Source: Alphaproteobacteria bacterium 41-28
GTDB lineage: Bacteria > Pseudomonadota > Alphaproteobacteria > UBA9655
NCBI GenBank assembly: GCA_001897795.1
Contig: MKUL01000043.1
Location: 62,001-126,000 of the forward strand
Reading direction: 5' to 3'
Length of the DNA stretch: 64,000 nt
Position 1 is the stretch's first letter; each line of letters begins with the position of its first letter. Position numbers and translations under genes: made by a program. The notes under the pieces are model-generated. The model did no database searches, was not told where the DNA came from, and worked only from the letters and a program-made list of their open reading frames with translations. This document shows positions 38,275-47,250 of the stretch, in pieces.

Positions 38275-38844
38275 ATGGTGATTAGAAAAATGAGAAAAAA
38301 TGGCATAAAACTTCTAATAACTAAATTCTATTTTCTAATTACGATCATCACAACTCCCACCTACGGCCAAAGTTTTGAAGCCCTCGTAAATGAGCTATCA
38401 GGATCCAATGCAGATCAAGTGGCGAGTGAAGAGGAAGAGATCATTAAGAAAAAAGAAGATAAACCAGCCAAACCCTCCTCACCAGAAATAACAACCACCT
38501 CCGATGAAGATGAATTTGCACCTGAAGAGAACATTGTTACAAATGGGGTGACTTTACAAGGACTTGATAAGCAAACAGCCCGTGTTTTCATTATTGATGC
38601 AGCTATTGGTCAATCCATTGAATTCGGAAATTTAAAAATTATTGTCCGTCATTGTGAAAAAGCCCCCCTTGCAGACCGTCAAGAATCGATGGCGTTTCTC
38701 ACAATTACGGAAGAAAAATCCAAGGGTTCTCCGGAAAATCTTTTCGCAGGCTGGATGTTTGCCTCGAGCCCTGCCCTCTCCGCCCTCGACCATCCCATCT
38801 ATGATGTGTGGGTGAAGGAATGTAAGACGATAAAATCCCCCTGA
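38275..38844 (+). CDS. DUF2155 family secreted protein
   Basis: 189 residues, with a signal peptide (hydrophobic core ending TPTYGQ at about residue 33), an acidic low-complexity linker and the DUF2155 core: LQGLDKQTARVFIIDAAIGQ, GNLKIIVRHCEKAP, AGWMFASSPALSALDHPIYDVWVKEC with two conserved Cys. DUF2155 is a conserved alphaproteobacterial periplasmic domain of unknown function, often found near NDUFA12. Confidence 0.92.
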   Translation: MVIRKMRKNGIKLLITKFYFLITIITTPTYGQSFEALVNELSGSNADQVASEEEEIIKKKEDKPAKPSSPEITTTSDEDEFAPEENIVTNGVTLQGLDKQTARVFIIDAAIGQSIEFGNLKIIVRHCEKAPLADRQESMAFLTITEEKSKGSPENLFAGWMFASSPALSALDHPIYDVWVKECKTIKSP

Positions 38845-39152
38845 CTATAAGCAAATCGTGTTAGTTAAGTCATGGTTGAATGTGAGGGCCAGATGTCCGC
38901 GATTTGTAAAATATGTTGGTCGCAATTTGGTAAAAATATCTTTGCGCTTAAACATTAAATTATTGAAATTAAATATAATATTTTGGTTAAATTCCTCACT
39001 GGCGATAGCAGTCCAGAGATTCAGTCAAGGCCTTAAAAGACTTTTAATATATAATGAGTAAACTTACCCCAAATGTGTAAAATTTAATTAAATTTTTCTC
39101 TTGATCATACTCAAACAAAAGATTAACTTTAAAAAGTTATCTCACCCGAGAT

Positions 39153-39218
39153 GACGCGACGAGTAAATGGTTACAACACTTACCCGCCGCTAATCACTGC
39201 AACTAACAAGGAGTCACA
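39153..39218 (+). promoter_or_regulatory. Conserved leader upstream of a short ORF (copy 2)
   Basis: GACGCGACGAG (39153-39163), CGCCGCTAATCAC (39185-39197) and AAGGAG before the ATG at 39219 repeat the pattern of 23407-23470. The distance from the first block's end to the ATG is 56 bases here and 55 there; between the second block and the ATG it is 34 and 36. Confidence 0.55.
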
Positions 39219-39398
39219 ATGACTAATTTCAACTTAGCCCAAATTGAGTATCTTTCACAACAACTCTCAAACGAGCTAGCCGCCGTTAGGCTTCTAACAT
39301 CCAAAGCTTGGGTCGAACTTGGACTCGCCCGAGATACGATAAGAAATCTTTCATTGACCTATGAGGAGTGGTTGAAAGAAAAAGAGCTGGAGCAATAG
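39219..39398 (+). CDS. Short ORF of 59 residues with conserved leader
   Basis: ATG at 39219 with AAGGAG upstream, TAG at 39396-39398. The product is helical and acidic towards the C-terminus (YEEWLKEKELEQ). It resembles the 51-residue ORF at 23471 mainly in size, leader and a loose IEY/FEY-x-x-x-x-L pattern near the N-terminus. No family recognised. The DUF1016 gene begins 77 bases later on the same strand. Confidence 0.6.
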   Translation: MTNFNLAQIEYLSQQLSNELAAVRLLTSKAWVELGLARDTIRNLSLTYEEWLKEKELEQ

Positions 39399-39474
39399 CT
39401 GACAGCTAAACAGCGAGCTCTCTCTTTGCCAAATCACCTTTTAAACATGGAGCATAAACAGTTTGGAGGATAGT

Positions 39475-40560
39475 ATGTCAGATTTGTCCAATGATTCTGC
39501 CTATTTTAGCACTCTTAAGGCACTTAAAGATGAAATTTATAAGGCCAGAGTACGCGCTCATCTAGCTATCAACAAAGAACTAACCTTGCTTTATTGGAGA
39601 ATTGGCAAAGAGATAATTGTTCGCAAGCAGGAGCTGGGGTGGGGTTCAAAAGTGATAGATCTACTCTCTCAGAATTTGCGCCATGAATTTCCAGAGATGA
39701 AAGGGTTATCGACGCGAAATTTAATTTATATGCAAACTTTTGCATCAGCATATCCTAATTATGAATTTACGCAGGAGCTACCTGCGCAAATTACCTGGTA
39801 TCATAATCAAACGATTTTAGATAAGCTTTCTGACCCAGAGAAACGCATTTGGTATATTAAAAAAACGATTGAAAATGGATGGTCTAGAAATGTCTTAGTT
39901 CATCAAATTGAGAGTCGTCTATATGAACGCCAAGGGAAAGCCATAACAAATTTTAAAAACACACTACCCTCAAGAACTTCTAATCTGGCTCAAAATTTAT
40001 TTAAGAGTGAATATAATTTGGAATTTTTAGGAATTAAGGAGGCTATTCATGAACGCCAGCTTGAAAACAAATTGATAGAACGTATTCGTGATTTTCTTCT
40101 GGAGTTGGGAACGGGCTTTGCCTTTGTGGGTAGCCAATATAAGATAATGGTTGCAGGAGATGAGTTTTTTATTGATCTTCTTTTTTATCATGTAAAATTA
40201 CAATGTTATATTGTTTTGGAGCTAAAATCTAGAAAATTCGAGCCTTCTTATTTAGGGCAATTAGAGTTTTATTTAACAGTTATTGATTCTCAAATAAAAC
40301 TGCCATCTGATAAACCTAGCGTTGGTCTTCTTTTGTGCAAGGAAGCCAATCAGTTAGTGGTTGAATATGCATTAAAAACAAAGAGTCAACCAATAGGGGT
40401 CTCCAAATACATTCTTACAGGAAATAAACTTCCTTCAGAATTAGAAAATGCCTTACAAGCCCAGAGCAGTTTAAGCATTTCTTGGCAAGTGAGGAAGAAA
40501 CTTAAATGTTATATGAGGATATCTGAGTTTACTGTTGCGACACTACTGCAACAATTGTAG
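39475..40560 (+). CDS. PDDEXK nuclease-domain protein, DUF1016 (YhcG-like), with frameshifted C-terminus
   Basis: A paralogue of the gene at 36153. The DUF1016 domain (INKELTLLYWRIGKEII, GWGSKVIDLLSQNL) and nuclease domain (GDEFFIDLLFYHVKLQCYIVLELKSRKF) are intact. After LPSELENAL (around 40455) the frame gives QAQSSLSISWQVRKK, but the -1 frame gives SPEQFKHFLASEEET and stops at 40503, which matches the normal family ending. One base seems missing near 40455-40460. GGAGG before the ATG at 39475 sets the start; the catalytic residues lie before the break, so the nuclease may still work. Confidence 0.85.
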   Translation: MSDLSNDSAYFSTLKALKDEIYKARVRAHLAINKELTLLYWRIGKEIIVRKQELGWGSKVIDLLSQNLRHEFPEMKGLSTRNLIYMQTFASAYPNYEFTQELPAQITWYHNQTILDKLSDPEKRIWYIKKTIENGWSRNVLVHQIESRLYERQGKAITNFKNTLPSRTSNLAQNLFKSEYNLEFLGIKEAIHERQLENKLIERIRDFLLELGTGFAFVGSQYKIMVAGDEFFIDLLFYHVKLQCYIVLELKSRKFEPSYLGQLEFYLTVIDSQIKLPSDKPSVGLLLCKEANQLVVEYALKTKSQPIGVSKYILTGNKLPSELENALQAQSSLSISWQVRKKLKCYMRISEFTVATLLQQL

Positions 40561-40601
40561 GATTCAGATAGGATTTTGTTAAGACCATTGAGTTAAAACC
40601 C

Positions 40602-41531
40602 ATGACCAATCTTTTTATTCTTCCCACCCGGTTAGGGGATGCAATCTTTACGACCGGTGTCATTGATAAGTATAAAGATGAGCCTTCTGTCATTGTAGCA
40701 ACGCCTCTCACGGCTCCTCTTTTTGCCGACCTTCCTCATCTTAAGAGATTGATTATTCTTGGTAAAAAACCATGGAAAACCCACTGGATCGATTTGTGGA
40801 AAGAAACCCGCGGCACCTCTTGGAACCGTATCATTGATTTAAGAGGCTCGGCCCTCTCCTACCTTCTCAAGGCCCAAGAACGCTTGATATGGAAACAACC
40901 TCCTCCGCGGGATCATAAAGTCCTTCAAATAAGCCAATGTATGGGCTCACAAGACCCTTTATCCCCAACATTATGGTTTTCAGAAGACCGTCTGGCACGC
41001 ACACAACTTAACCGTCCTACCCTTGCTGTGGCTCCCGTTGCCGGTTGGATTGGGAAGCAATGGCCTCTCGACAATTTTATCACGCTCTCAAGCGAGTTTT
41101 GCAAAGAGAATCCAGATGCCCAAATCGCTTTTTTTGCAGCTCCAAATGAGCGAGACCAGGTAGAAATTTTGTTAAAGGCTCTCCCCAAAGACCAGTGCCT
41201 GAATACCATCGGCGGACATCTTTTAGATTCGGCGTCTCTCATCAAATCTTCTCGCCTTTTCATTGGCAATGATTCGGGTCTTTTGCATTTAAGTGTAGCC
41301 GTAGAAACACCCACAATTGCCCTTTTCGGCCCCTCTAATGATAAAATTTACGGACCCTGGTCGACAAAGACACCTTCACCCCATCGGGTACTCCGCGCCA
41401 TGCCTTTGCCTAAGAAAAAAATCATCCAAACTCCTGAGGATACGACTTGCTATATGACGGACCTTGCAATTACGCAGGTTCAAGGAACTTTATCCGAGAT
41501 GTGGCAACAGTGTAGCCGTCAATTAGGTTAA
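40602..41531 (+). CDS. Glycosyltransferase family 9 (heptosyltransferase-like)
   Basis: 309 residues with the GT9 pattern: N-terminal FILPTRLGDAIFTTGVID, central AVAPVAGWIGKQWPLDNF and the C-terminal FIGNDSGLLHLSVAVETPTIALFGPS nucleotide-sugar-binding motif. Such enzymes add heptose or related sugars to lipopolysaccharide core; the exact acceptor cannot be told here. The gene overlaps the convergent secreted-protein gene by four bases. Confidence 0.9.
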   Translation: MTNLFILPTRLGDAIFTTGVIDKYKDEPSVIVATPLTAPLFADLPHLKRLIILGKKPWKTHWIDLWKETRGTSWNRIIDLRGSALSYLLKAQERLIWKQPPPRDHKVLQISQCMGSQDPLSPTLWFSEDRLARTQLNRPTLAVAPVAGWIGKQWPLDNFITLSSEFCKENPDAQIAFFAAPNERDQVEILLKALPKDQCLNTIGGHLLDSASLIKSSRLFIGNDSGLLHLSVAVETPTIALFGPSNDKIYGPWSTKTPSPHRVLRAMPLPKKKIIQTPEDTTCYMTDLAITQVQGTLSEMWQQCSRQLG

Positions 41532-43339
41532 GAGGCTCCTGAATCTGTCTCTTCCTTTTGTTTTGAACTCTGGTCTTTAGGAGTATTATTGCCCTTCTTT
41601 TTTCTATTCCTATTTCTATTTCTTTTCTTTTTGTTTTTCGTTTCCGAATCAGCGCCCTCATTTGCTTGATCTTTGGGCTCATATCCCTTCTCAACTTCGC
41701 CCTTCTTTTCTTGAATGTCTTTTAAACCCGTCTTGAGAATTCCAAGGAATTTGAAAGGCTTTTTATAAGACTTTCGATAGTTATGATTTTGAGGAATGAA
41801 CCGACCCCCATGAGCCTGGCTAATTTCCCAGGAGTAAGACGTACCATTTCGAAACCATAACCGATAAACGGGATGAGTGCCATGTTGCCCCACAATTTCT
41901 AATATAGGTTGAAAAACAGTTGGGTTTAAGAAAACCAATTCATTCAAAAGATTTAGGTATTCCTTAAGTTCTACTTTCCCACAACCATTGAGGAGCTCTA
42001 AAATATGTGGGTTTTTTACATAAAAGATACCTTGAGAGCTTGTTTCTTTAGAAACTTGAGCTTCGCAAGAAGTTTCACTTTCTTCTTCTCTTCCTTTACC
42101 CTTCTCCTTTTCAGCAGAAACCTTATGGGTTTTTTCTTTCGACGTTTCGTCAGTTTGGCGATATTGAGATTTATATCCTCCCGGAGGAAGAGGATCTGCC
42201 GAAAGGAATGATGGGAATTCTGCAAAATCAGTAGCTTGCAAGATTCTATATAAGGAAAGACCACGCACTGAAGCTAAATTTGTCGTGTCGGCAACATCTT
42301 TTTTGGGAGTTTTAACTTTATTACTTTTATTAACTTGTCTTCTATTCGTTCCTTTTCTTCCTTTACCTTTTTCTTTCACCGAATTAGACCGTTGAGAGAA
42401 AAGGTGTTTGGATAAGAGTTGATCAAAGTCACTTTCTGGTAAAGGAATGAAAGAATGCTCCCATCCGGGGAAAAATTCAAGAAAAGGAGTAACAACACCT
42501 TTAATAATTCTAAGTAAATTATGCTGTAAGATAAGATTTCCAATTCTATACCTATAAAAAGTGGTATACTTTAGAGACTCTTCATTTAATAATTGTTCTC
42601 CGATTTTTAATTCTTCTTTCAGAAGTTGAATATTTGCAGAAAAATCACTTAGTTCCTTAACGAAAATATTAAGTTCTTCCTGATAGTATTGAGCTTGAAA
42701 TTGTAGAAATTTTAGAATATCGCGCTCTTTGGAAAACTCTCCCACAATTATCCGAAGATCGATGTTCAAAAGATCCTGTGCCCTTCTTAAATTTTTGATG
42801 ACATTTTTCTGATAATCATCATGCATTTTAGAAAGAATTGTTAAATATTTTCTAGCAGATTCTTTAAGTTTTTGAGCTCCAAATTGAGCTTCGGCCTGGT
42901 CTCTGCCAAGCCCAAAGTCTTCACAGAACAATGCTATCACATTACTTCCTTCGCCAGCCTTATTTTTCCATCTTTCCTCAAAAGCTCGTCCATCTTTCTG
43001 CAGAGATGTAATTCTCTCCTCTAAAGTCATGTATCGCGCCGCAAAGCTCTCATAAACAGGATGATCGGGAAGATTAGTCAAGGCCTCTTCAAGAGAGGAT
43101 AGTGGGCCGCATGCAACTCCCTCACGAGAATATCCATAAATAATAGCTGCGTTTCCATCAGGCGATCTAAATATTCCAGCAGGTTGCGAATTAGTATCGT
43201 CTGTTTGTTCATCATCAACAGACATTCTAGGGGGATTCTGTTTGCATCCAGGGCGTTCCTGATCCTCCATTCCATAAACCAAATGGGGTAAAAAAGCGAA
43301 AAAAGAAACAAAAACTAAAAAATAGAAATAACGATTCAT
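41528..43339 (-). CDS. Large secreted protein with basic tracts and a C-terminal domain of unknown type
   Basis: About 603 residues. Signal peptide, cut near HLVYG at residue 23, mature start MEDQERP; GAGGT upstream chooses the ATG at 43339. The middle is coiled-coil-like (about 180-260). Lys/Arg-rich segments occur at about 320-345 (KEKGKGRKGTNRR) and near the C-terminus (KKKRNRNRNRKKKG). The part just before the last tract (HPVYRLWFRNGTSYSWEISQAHGGRF) has a compact domain look and might be a nuclease or toxin fold, but I cannot name it. Host nuclear or nucleic-acid targeting is speculative. Confidence 0.85.
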   Translation of the reverse strand: MNRYFYFLVFVSFFAFLPHLVYGMEDQERPGCKQNPPRMSVDDEQTDDTNSQPAGIFRSPDGNAAIIYGYSREGVACGPLSSLEEALTNLPDHPVYESFAARYMTLEERITSLQKDGRAFEERWKNKAGEGSNVIALFCEDFGLGRDQAEAQFGAQKLKESARKYLTILSKMHDDYQKNVIKNLRRAQDLLNIDLRIIVGEFSKERDILKFLQFQAQYYQEELNIFVKELSDFSANIQLLKEELKIGEQLLNEESLKYTTFYRYRIGNLILQHNLLRIIKGVVTPFLEFFPGWEHSFIPLPESDFDQLLSKHLFSQRSNSVKEKGKGRKGTNRRQVNKSNKVKTPKKDVADTTNLASVRGLSLYRILQATDFAEFPSFLSADPLPPGGYKSQYRQTDETSKEKTHKVSAEKEKGKGREEESETSCEAQVSKETSSQGIFYVKNPHILELLNGCGKVELKEYLNLLNELVFLNPTVFQPILEIVGQHGTHPVYRLWFRNGTSYSWEISQAHGGRFIPQNHNYRKSYKKPFKFLGILKTGLKDIQEKKGEVEKGYEPKDQANEGADSETKNKKKRNRNRNRKKKGNNTPKDQSSKQKEETDSGAS

Positions 43340-43388
43340 ATAACACCTCAAACCAAAAAAATACGCTTAATATTGTTAAAATATGTAT

Positions 43389-44933
43389 TTAATTAAAAAT
43401 TGTCAATAAATAAATTTTATTTTTTATAACCATAATTTTTTTCCCGAACCACAGTGCAACTCTCATTCTTTCAAAATATGATCCCACGATACCTGAAAAA
43501 AATATCGCGGGAACGCCGATGAGAGCCCAATACCACGTATACATCCCAGATTCTCCATAAAAATAATAGAACCCTACCCCACACGCAATGCCCGTTAAAA
43601 TGCTTACATAAACACCCAATCGAGAAGCTTTATTCCAATAGAATCCTCCGAGAAGGGCGAAAGATAAAGCCACAACGGGAATGTTGGCTAGAATCATCTT
43701 ATCAAGAATATGATCCACAAACGCATTGGCCCCAAGATAGGAAAGATTAGCGCAGAAAAGAGTCAGATAAAAACCACGTTTAACGCTCTCCTGCGACCCT
43801 GAAGATTTTATTCCTCCCACCAGGATTGTCACCATCGCACTCCAAACGCCAGCAAGGGTTGTGGATGCAATCGCAAATAAGATTCCATACCCAAGCCCTC
43901 TAAGTCCCCAAGGCAAAGCGTAATGAATGAGATAGGGCAAAGCCTGTTCCGACCCTTGAAGCTGGACCCCTTTTATGGATAAAAAGTTGGCAGCCCCAAT
44001 TCCTAATCCATAAAGTAAAAAGACAAAAATAGCTGCCACAACAACGGAAAAATAAGCAATCTTGGGAGATTGAGCCGACACAATTTTTTGAGCGTACCAA
44101 GGGGCTAGTATGTAACTGAACATCGTCAGAATAATCAGGGATAGAATAAATTGGGGAGGCAAAATGGCTAAACTTTGATGAATCGAGAGAGTCGCATCCA
44201 TACCCGTTGAATCTAAATTCCAAGAAAAATAAAGCAAAATAGGTAAAAAAATAAGAACCGCTAGGAAGCTAACGACATCCGTCCGGATGATCGATATAAG
44301 ACCGCCTTTGAGCGTCATTATTAAAACAACACTTGTCAAAATTCCGCTTAGAGCCCATGCATTGAGCCCGGGAAAGAGAGGCAGGAAAAGCAGTGATAAG
44401 GATTTAATGTAGGTTGAGCTAAATCCCACCATGGCTAAGAATAATATGACGGCAGTGATCAAACCAATATTTTTTCCATAGCGTTCCGTAAAATAGTGAG
44501 CAACAGACAACCCATTAAATTCCTTCCATTTTTTCGCAACAGTACCAGCATAAAACAGAAGCCCTATTAAGAAAATGAAGGGTAATGCCAAAGCCCACCC
44601 TTGGGCTACATATCCCATACCAGAGAACGCGAGCAGGGTTCCTGTGTTGAACTCCGTCATCACCAGAGTTGCCGTTAAGGCTATGAAGCCAGTTTTGCGG
44701 CCGGCTAAGAGATACTGTTCCTCACTCTTTATATTTTTTAATTTAAAAATCCCGATGATAGAAAGAAGGGAAAGGAATATGAAAAAAATGAGCCAGTCTA
44801 TAATAAGCAAAGGCGTAACTCCCGGGATGACCTTAAAATTTATTTCTTTGAAGAGATTTACAACCTTTTGAGAGGAACTCACAAGGAATTTTAACGGAGT
44901 CGAAACGGGATGCGAATGTTGATTGTTCTCCAA
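43389..44933 (-). CDS. Sodium:solute symporter (SSS family)
   Basis: 514 residues with about 13 predicted helices. The first helix region is followed by SEEQYLLAGRKTGFIALTATLVMTEFNTGTLLAFSG, the SSS hallmark, and by GLSVAHYFTERYGKN. It should import a small organic solute with Na+; the substrate (amino acid, pantothenate or other) is not predictable. The N-terminal ~45 residues form an unusual extra helix before the core. Metabolite uptake fits an intracellular life style. Confidence 0.9.
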   Translation of the reverse strand: MENNQHSHPVSTPLKFLVSSSQKVVNLFKEINFKVIPGVTPLLIIDWLIFFIFLSLLSIIGIFKLKNIKSEEQYLLAGRKTGFIALTATLVMTEFNTGTLLAFSGMGYVAQGWALALPFIFLIGLLFYAGTVAKKWKEFNGLSVAHYFTERYGKNIGLITAVILFLAMVGFSSTYIKSLSLLFLPLFPGLNAWALSGILTSVVLIMTLKGGLISIIRTDVVSFLAVLIFLPILLYFSWNLDSTGMDATLSIHQSLAILPPQFILSLIILTMFSYILAPWYAQKIVSAQSPKIAYFSVVVAAIFVFLLYGLGIGAANFLSIKGVQLQGSEQALPYLIHYALPWGLRGLGYGILFAIASTTLAGVWSAMVTILVGGIKSSGSQESVKRGFYLTLFCANLSYLGANAFVDHILDKMILANIPVVALSFALLGGFYWNKASRLGVYVSILTGIACGVGFYYFYGESGMYTWYWALIGVPAIFFSGIVGSYFERMRVALWFGKKIMVIKNKIYLLTIFN

Positions 44934-44977
44934 AAATAAAGCCCCCTGCAGAATGCTCGGTTAAGCATGAGGTCTTT

Positions 44978-45211
44978 GTGCCGCTAGATGTGAGGTTACC
45001 CTCACTTTGCCAATATCATGTGACCTGTGCAAAAACAATTTCTAAAGAAACAAAAGACACACCCAAAATAGATATAAGGCATGATATTATAGCTACTCAA
45101 CAGGTTTTTCTCCCTCCTAATGCAAAGGGCTGCTTACAATATTCCATTAACCGCGTGAAGGGGAGTCTTGATGGGACAGGTAGCAAGCCTTCTTACAAGG
45201 ATGAATTATAG
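44978..45211 (+). CDS. Possible small hypothetical protein
   Basis: A GTG-started frame of 77 codons in the 303-base gap between the symporter and asd. GAGGT lies four bases before the GTG and the composition is not low-complexity, but no family is known and it faces both neighbours on the opposite strand. The frame is open further upstream without a start. Weak call. Confidence 0.25.
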   Translation: MPLDVRLPSLCQYHVTCAKTISKETKDTPKIDIRHDIIATQQVFLPPNAKGCLQYSINRVKGSLDGTGSKPSYKDEL

Positions 45212-45236
45212 GTTAGGTCGCCTAAGCCTGTGGCCC

Positions 45237-46277
45237 TTAATTCATCCCTTCTGAACGATGGGGCTCAAGATAATCACGAACAATTGTTTCTGCAATTTGA
45301 ACGGCATTGAGGGCTGCCCCCTTCCGTAAATTATCGCTGACAAGCCAGAAGAGAAGACCATTTTCGACAGATTTATCCGCACGTACGCGACTGATGAATA
45401 CAGCATCTTCCCCAACAACTTCCGCAGGAGTGACATACCCATCCTCTTGTCGATAATCAATAATCGATAGTCCTGGGAAATCACGCCAGAGGGCTCGAGC
45501 TTCACCCACCGATAATGGCTTTTCGAGCTCAACAGCCACCGCCAGAGAATGACCGATAAAAACGGGAACACGTACACACGTAATCGCCATCGCCATTTCT
45601 TTTCCCAACATCTTTTTTGTTTCAACAATAACTTTCGTTTCTTCAAATGTAGTCCCATCGGGTAAGAAAATATCGACTTGAGGAATAACATTAAAGGCAA
45701 TTTGCTTGGGCAATTCCTCTTTTACTACGGGTTGATTCATATAGATAGCCCGTGTCTGGTTAAAAAGCTCATCCATTGCCGCTCGCCCTGCGCCGGAAAC
45801 GGATTGATACGTCGAAACCACAACACGCTTCACACCGGCACTATCATTTAGGGGTTTTAGGGCCATTACTAGAGGGATAGCGACACAATTGGGATTTGCG
45901 ATAATATTGCATTTCTGATAATTGGCAAGGGCTTCAGGGTTTACTTCTGGTACAACTAAAGGAACGTTCGGTTCTTGTCGAAACTGAGAAGCATTATCAA
46001 TGACGATACAACCCGCTTCTGCTGCTATTGGCGCGAACTCGGCTGAGACGAGGCTTCCTGCCGAAAACAGAGCAAAATCAAAGCCTGTAAAGTCAAAGTC
46101 TGTTATGGGAATCACATCTAAAACCTGATCTTCCCCAAAGGAAACCTTTTGGCCCAGGGAAATTGAAGATGCTACAGCTTGAATCTCGCTTATTGGAAAC
46201 TCTCGCTCAACAAGTATATTTAAAATTTCCCGCCCAACATTTCCTGTAGCCCCGACAACCGCAACCCGATAACCCAT
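45237..46277 (-). CDS. asd: Aspartate-semialdehyde dehydrogenase
   Basis: 346 residues. It reduces aspartyl phosphate to aspartate semialdehyde, the branch point to lysine, diaminopimelate, threonine and methionine. The NADP loop GATGNVGREIL, catalytic Cys C131 in NPNCVAIPL, and SGAGRAAMDEL and HSLAVAVE blocks are clear. It follows fabH by ten bases and is probably part of the rpmF-plsX-fabH transcript. Its retention would fit the need for diaminopimelate in peptidoglycan. Confidence 0.96.
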   Translation of the reverse strand: MGYRVAVVGATGNVGREILNILVEREFPISEIQAVASSISLGQKVSFGEDQVLDVIPITDFDFTGFDFALFSAGSLVSAEFAPIAAEAGCIVIDNASQFRQEPNVPLVVPEVNPEALANYQKCNIIANPNCVAIPLVMALKPLNDSAGVKRVVVSTYQSVSGAGRAAMDELFNQTRAIYMNQPVVKEELPKQIAFNVIPQVDIFLPDGTTFEETKVIVETKKMLGKEMAMAITCVRVPVFIGHSLAVAVELEKPLSVGEARALWRDFPGLSIIDYRQEDGYVTPAEVVGEDAVFISRVRADKSVENGLLFWLVSDNLRKGAALNAVQIAETIVRDYLEPHRSEGMN

Positions 46278-46287
46278 TAAAGTCTCC

Positions 46288-47250
46288 CTATATACGAATT
46301 AAATTTGATCCCCATGCAAACCCACCGGCAAAGGCCTCACACAATATTAAATCACCTTTTTTAATCCGCCCATCCCTCACCGCATGGTCCAATGCTAAGG
46401 GGATGGATGCTGAAGAAGTATTGGCTTGATCAGCCCCTGTGTGAATAACTTTTGAGTCTGGTAATCCTAACTTTTTTGCCGTTGCATCAATGATACGTTT
46501 ATTGGCTTGATGGGGAACGAGCCAATCAATCTCATTTTGTGAAATCCCATGAATTTCCAAGATTTCAAGGGCTGTCTCTTCTAACCGATGAACAGCATTC
46601 CGAAATACCTCCCGCCCATTCATATGAATGATCCCCGTCGTTTGTGTCGTACTTGGTCCTCCCGTGACATAAAGATCATCGTACCCGCAGCCATCCGTTC
46701 GAAGCAAGCTTCCGATAATTCCTCGGTCTGTTTGGGATTGAGCTTCCAAAACAACCGCGCCCGCTCCATCTCCGAATAAAACAGCTGTTTTGCGGTCATT
46801 CCAATCGAGAAGACGGCTCATTGTTTCAGATCCAATGACGAGCGCGGTTTTTGCCATTCCTTGCTTTAAATAAGCATCCGCCGTCGCAAGAGCAAACACA
46901 AATCCACTGCAAACAGCTGATTGATCAAAAGCAAAGCCTTTAGAGATTCCTAATTTTGATTGAATACGTGTTGCTGTTGCGGGAAAGGTATGATCGGGCG
47001 TAGCAGTTGCAAGAATAACCATGTCAATATCTTGAGGAGTGAGTTTCGCCGCACTCAATGCTTCCAAAGAAGCTGCTACCGCCATATCGGACGTATATTC
47101 GCCGGGAGCTGCCAAATACCGCGCACAGATGCCCGTCCTTTCTACAATCCATTCATGGGACGTCTCGAGGTGTTGAGAGAGATCGTCATTGGTAACGCGT
47201 TTTTCGGGAAGATAACTTCCTGTTCCTATAATAACAGAACGAACGGTCAT
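46288..47250 (-). CDS. fabH: Beta-ketoacyl-ACP synthase III FabH
   Basis: 320 residues. It starts fatty acid synthesis by condensing acetyl-CoA with malonyl-ACP. The catalytic triad is C114 (SAVCSGF), His in LVPHQANKRI and Asn in QANTSSASIPL. The start overlaps the plsX end by four bases, a tightly coupled pair. Confidence 0.96.
   Translation of the reverse strand: MTVRSVIIGTGSYLPEKRVTNDDLSQHLETSHEWIVERTGICARYLAAPGEYTSDMAVAASLEALSAAKLTPQDIDMVILATATPDHTFPATATRIQSKLGISKGFAFDQSAVCSGFVFALATADAYLKQGMAKTALVIGSETMSRLLDWNDRKTAVLFGDGAGAVVLEAQSQTDRGIIGSLLRTDGCGYDDLYVTGGPSTTQTTGIIHMNGREVFRNAVHRLEETALEILEIHGISQNEIDWLVPHQANKRIIDATAKKLGLPDSKVIHTGADQANTSSASIPLALDHAVRDGRIKKGDLILCEAFAGGFAWGSNLIRI

Noticed and set aside
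38858..39061. 67-codon ORF after the DUF2155 gene
   Set aside because: No ribosome site, AT-rich biased basic peptide with no family; the stretch looks like ordinary intergenic DNA.
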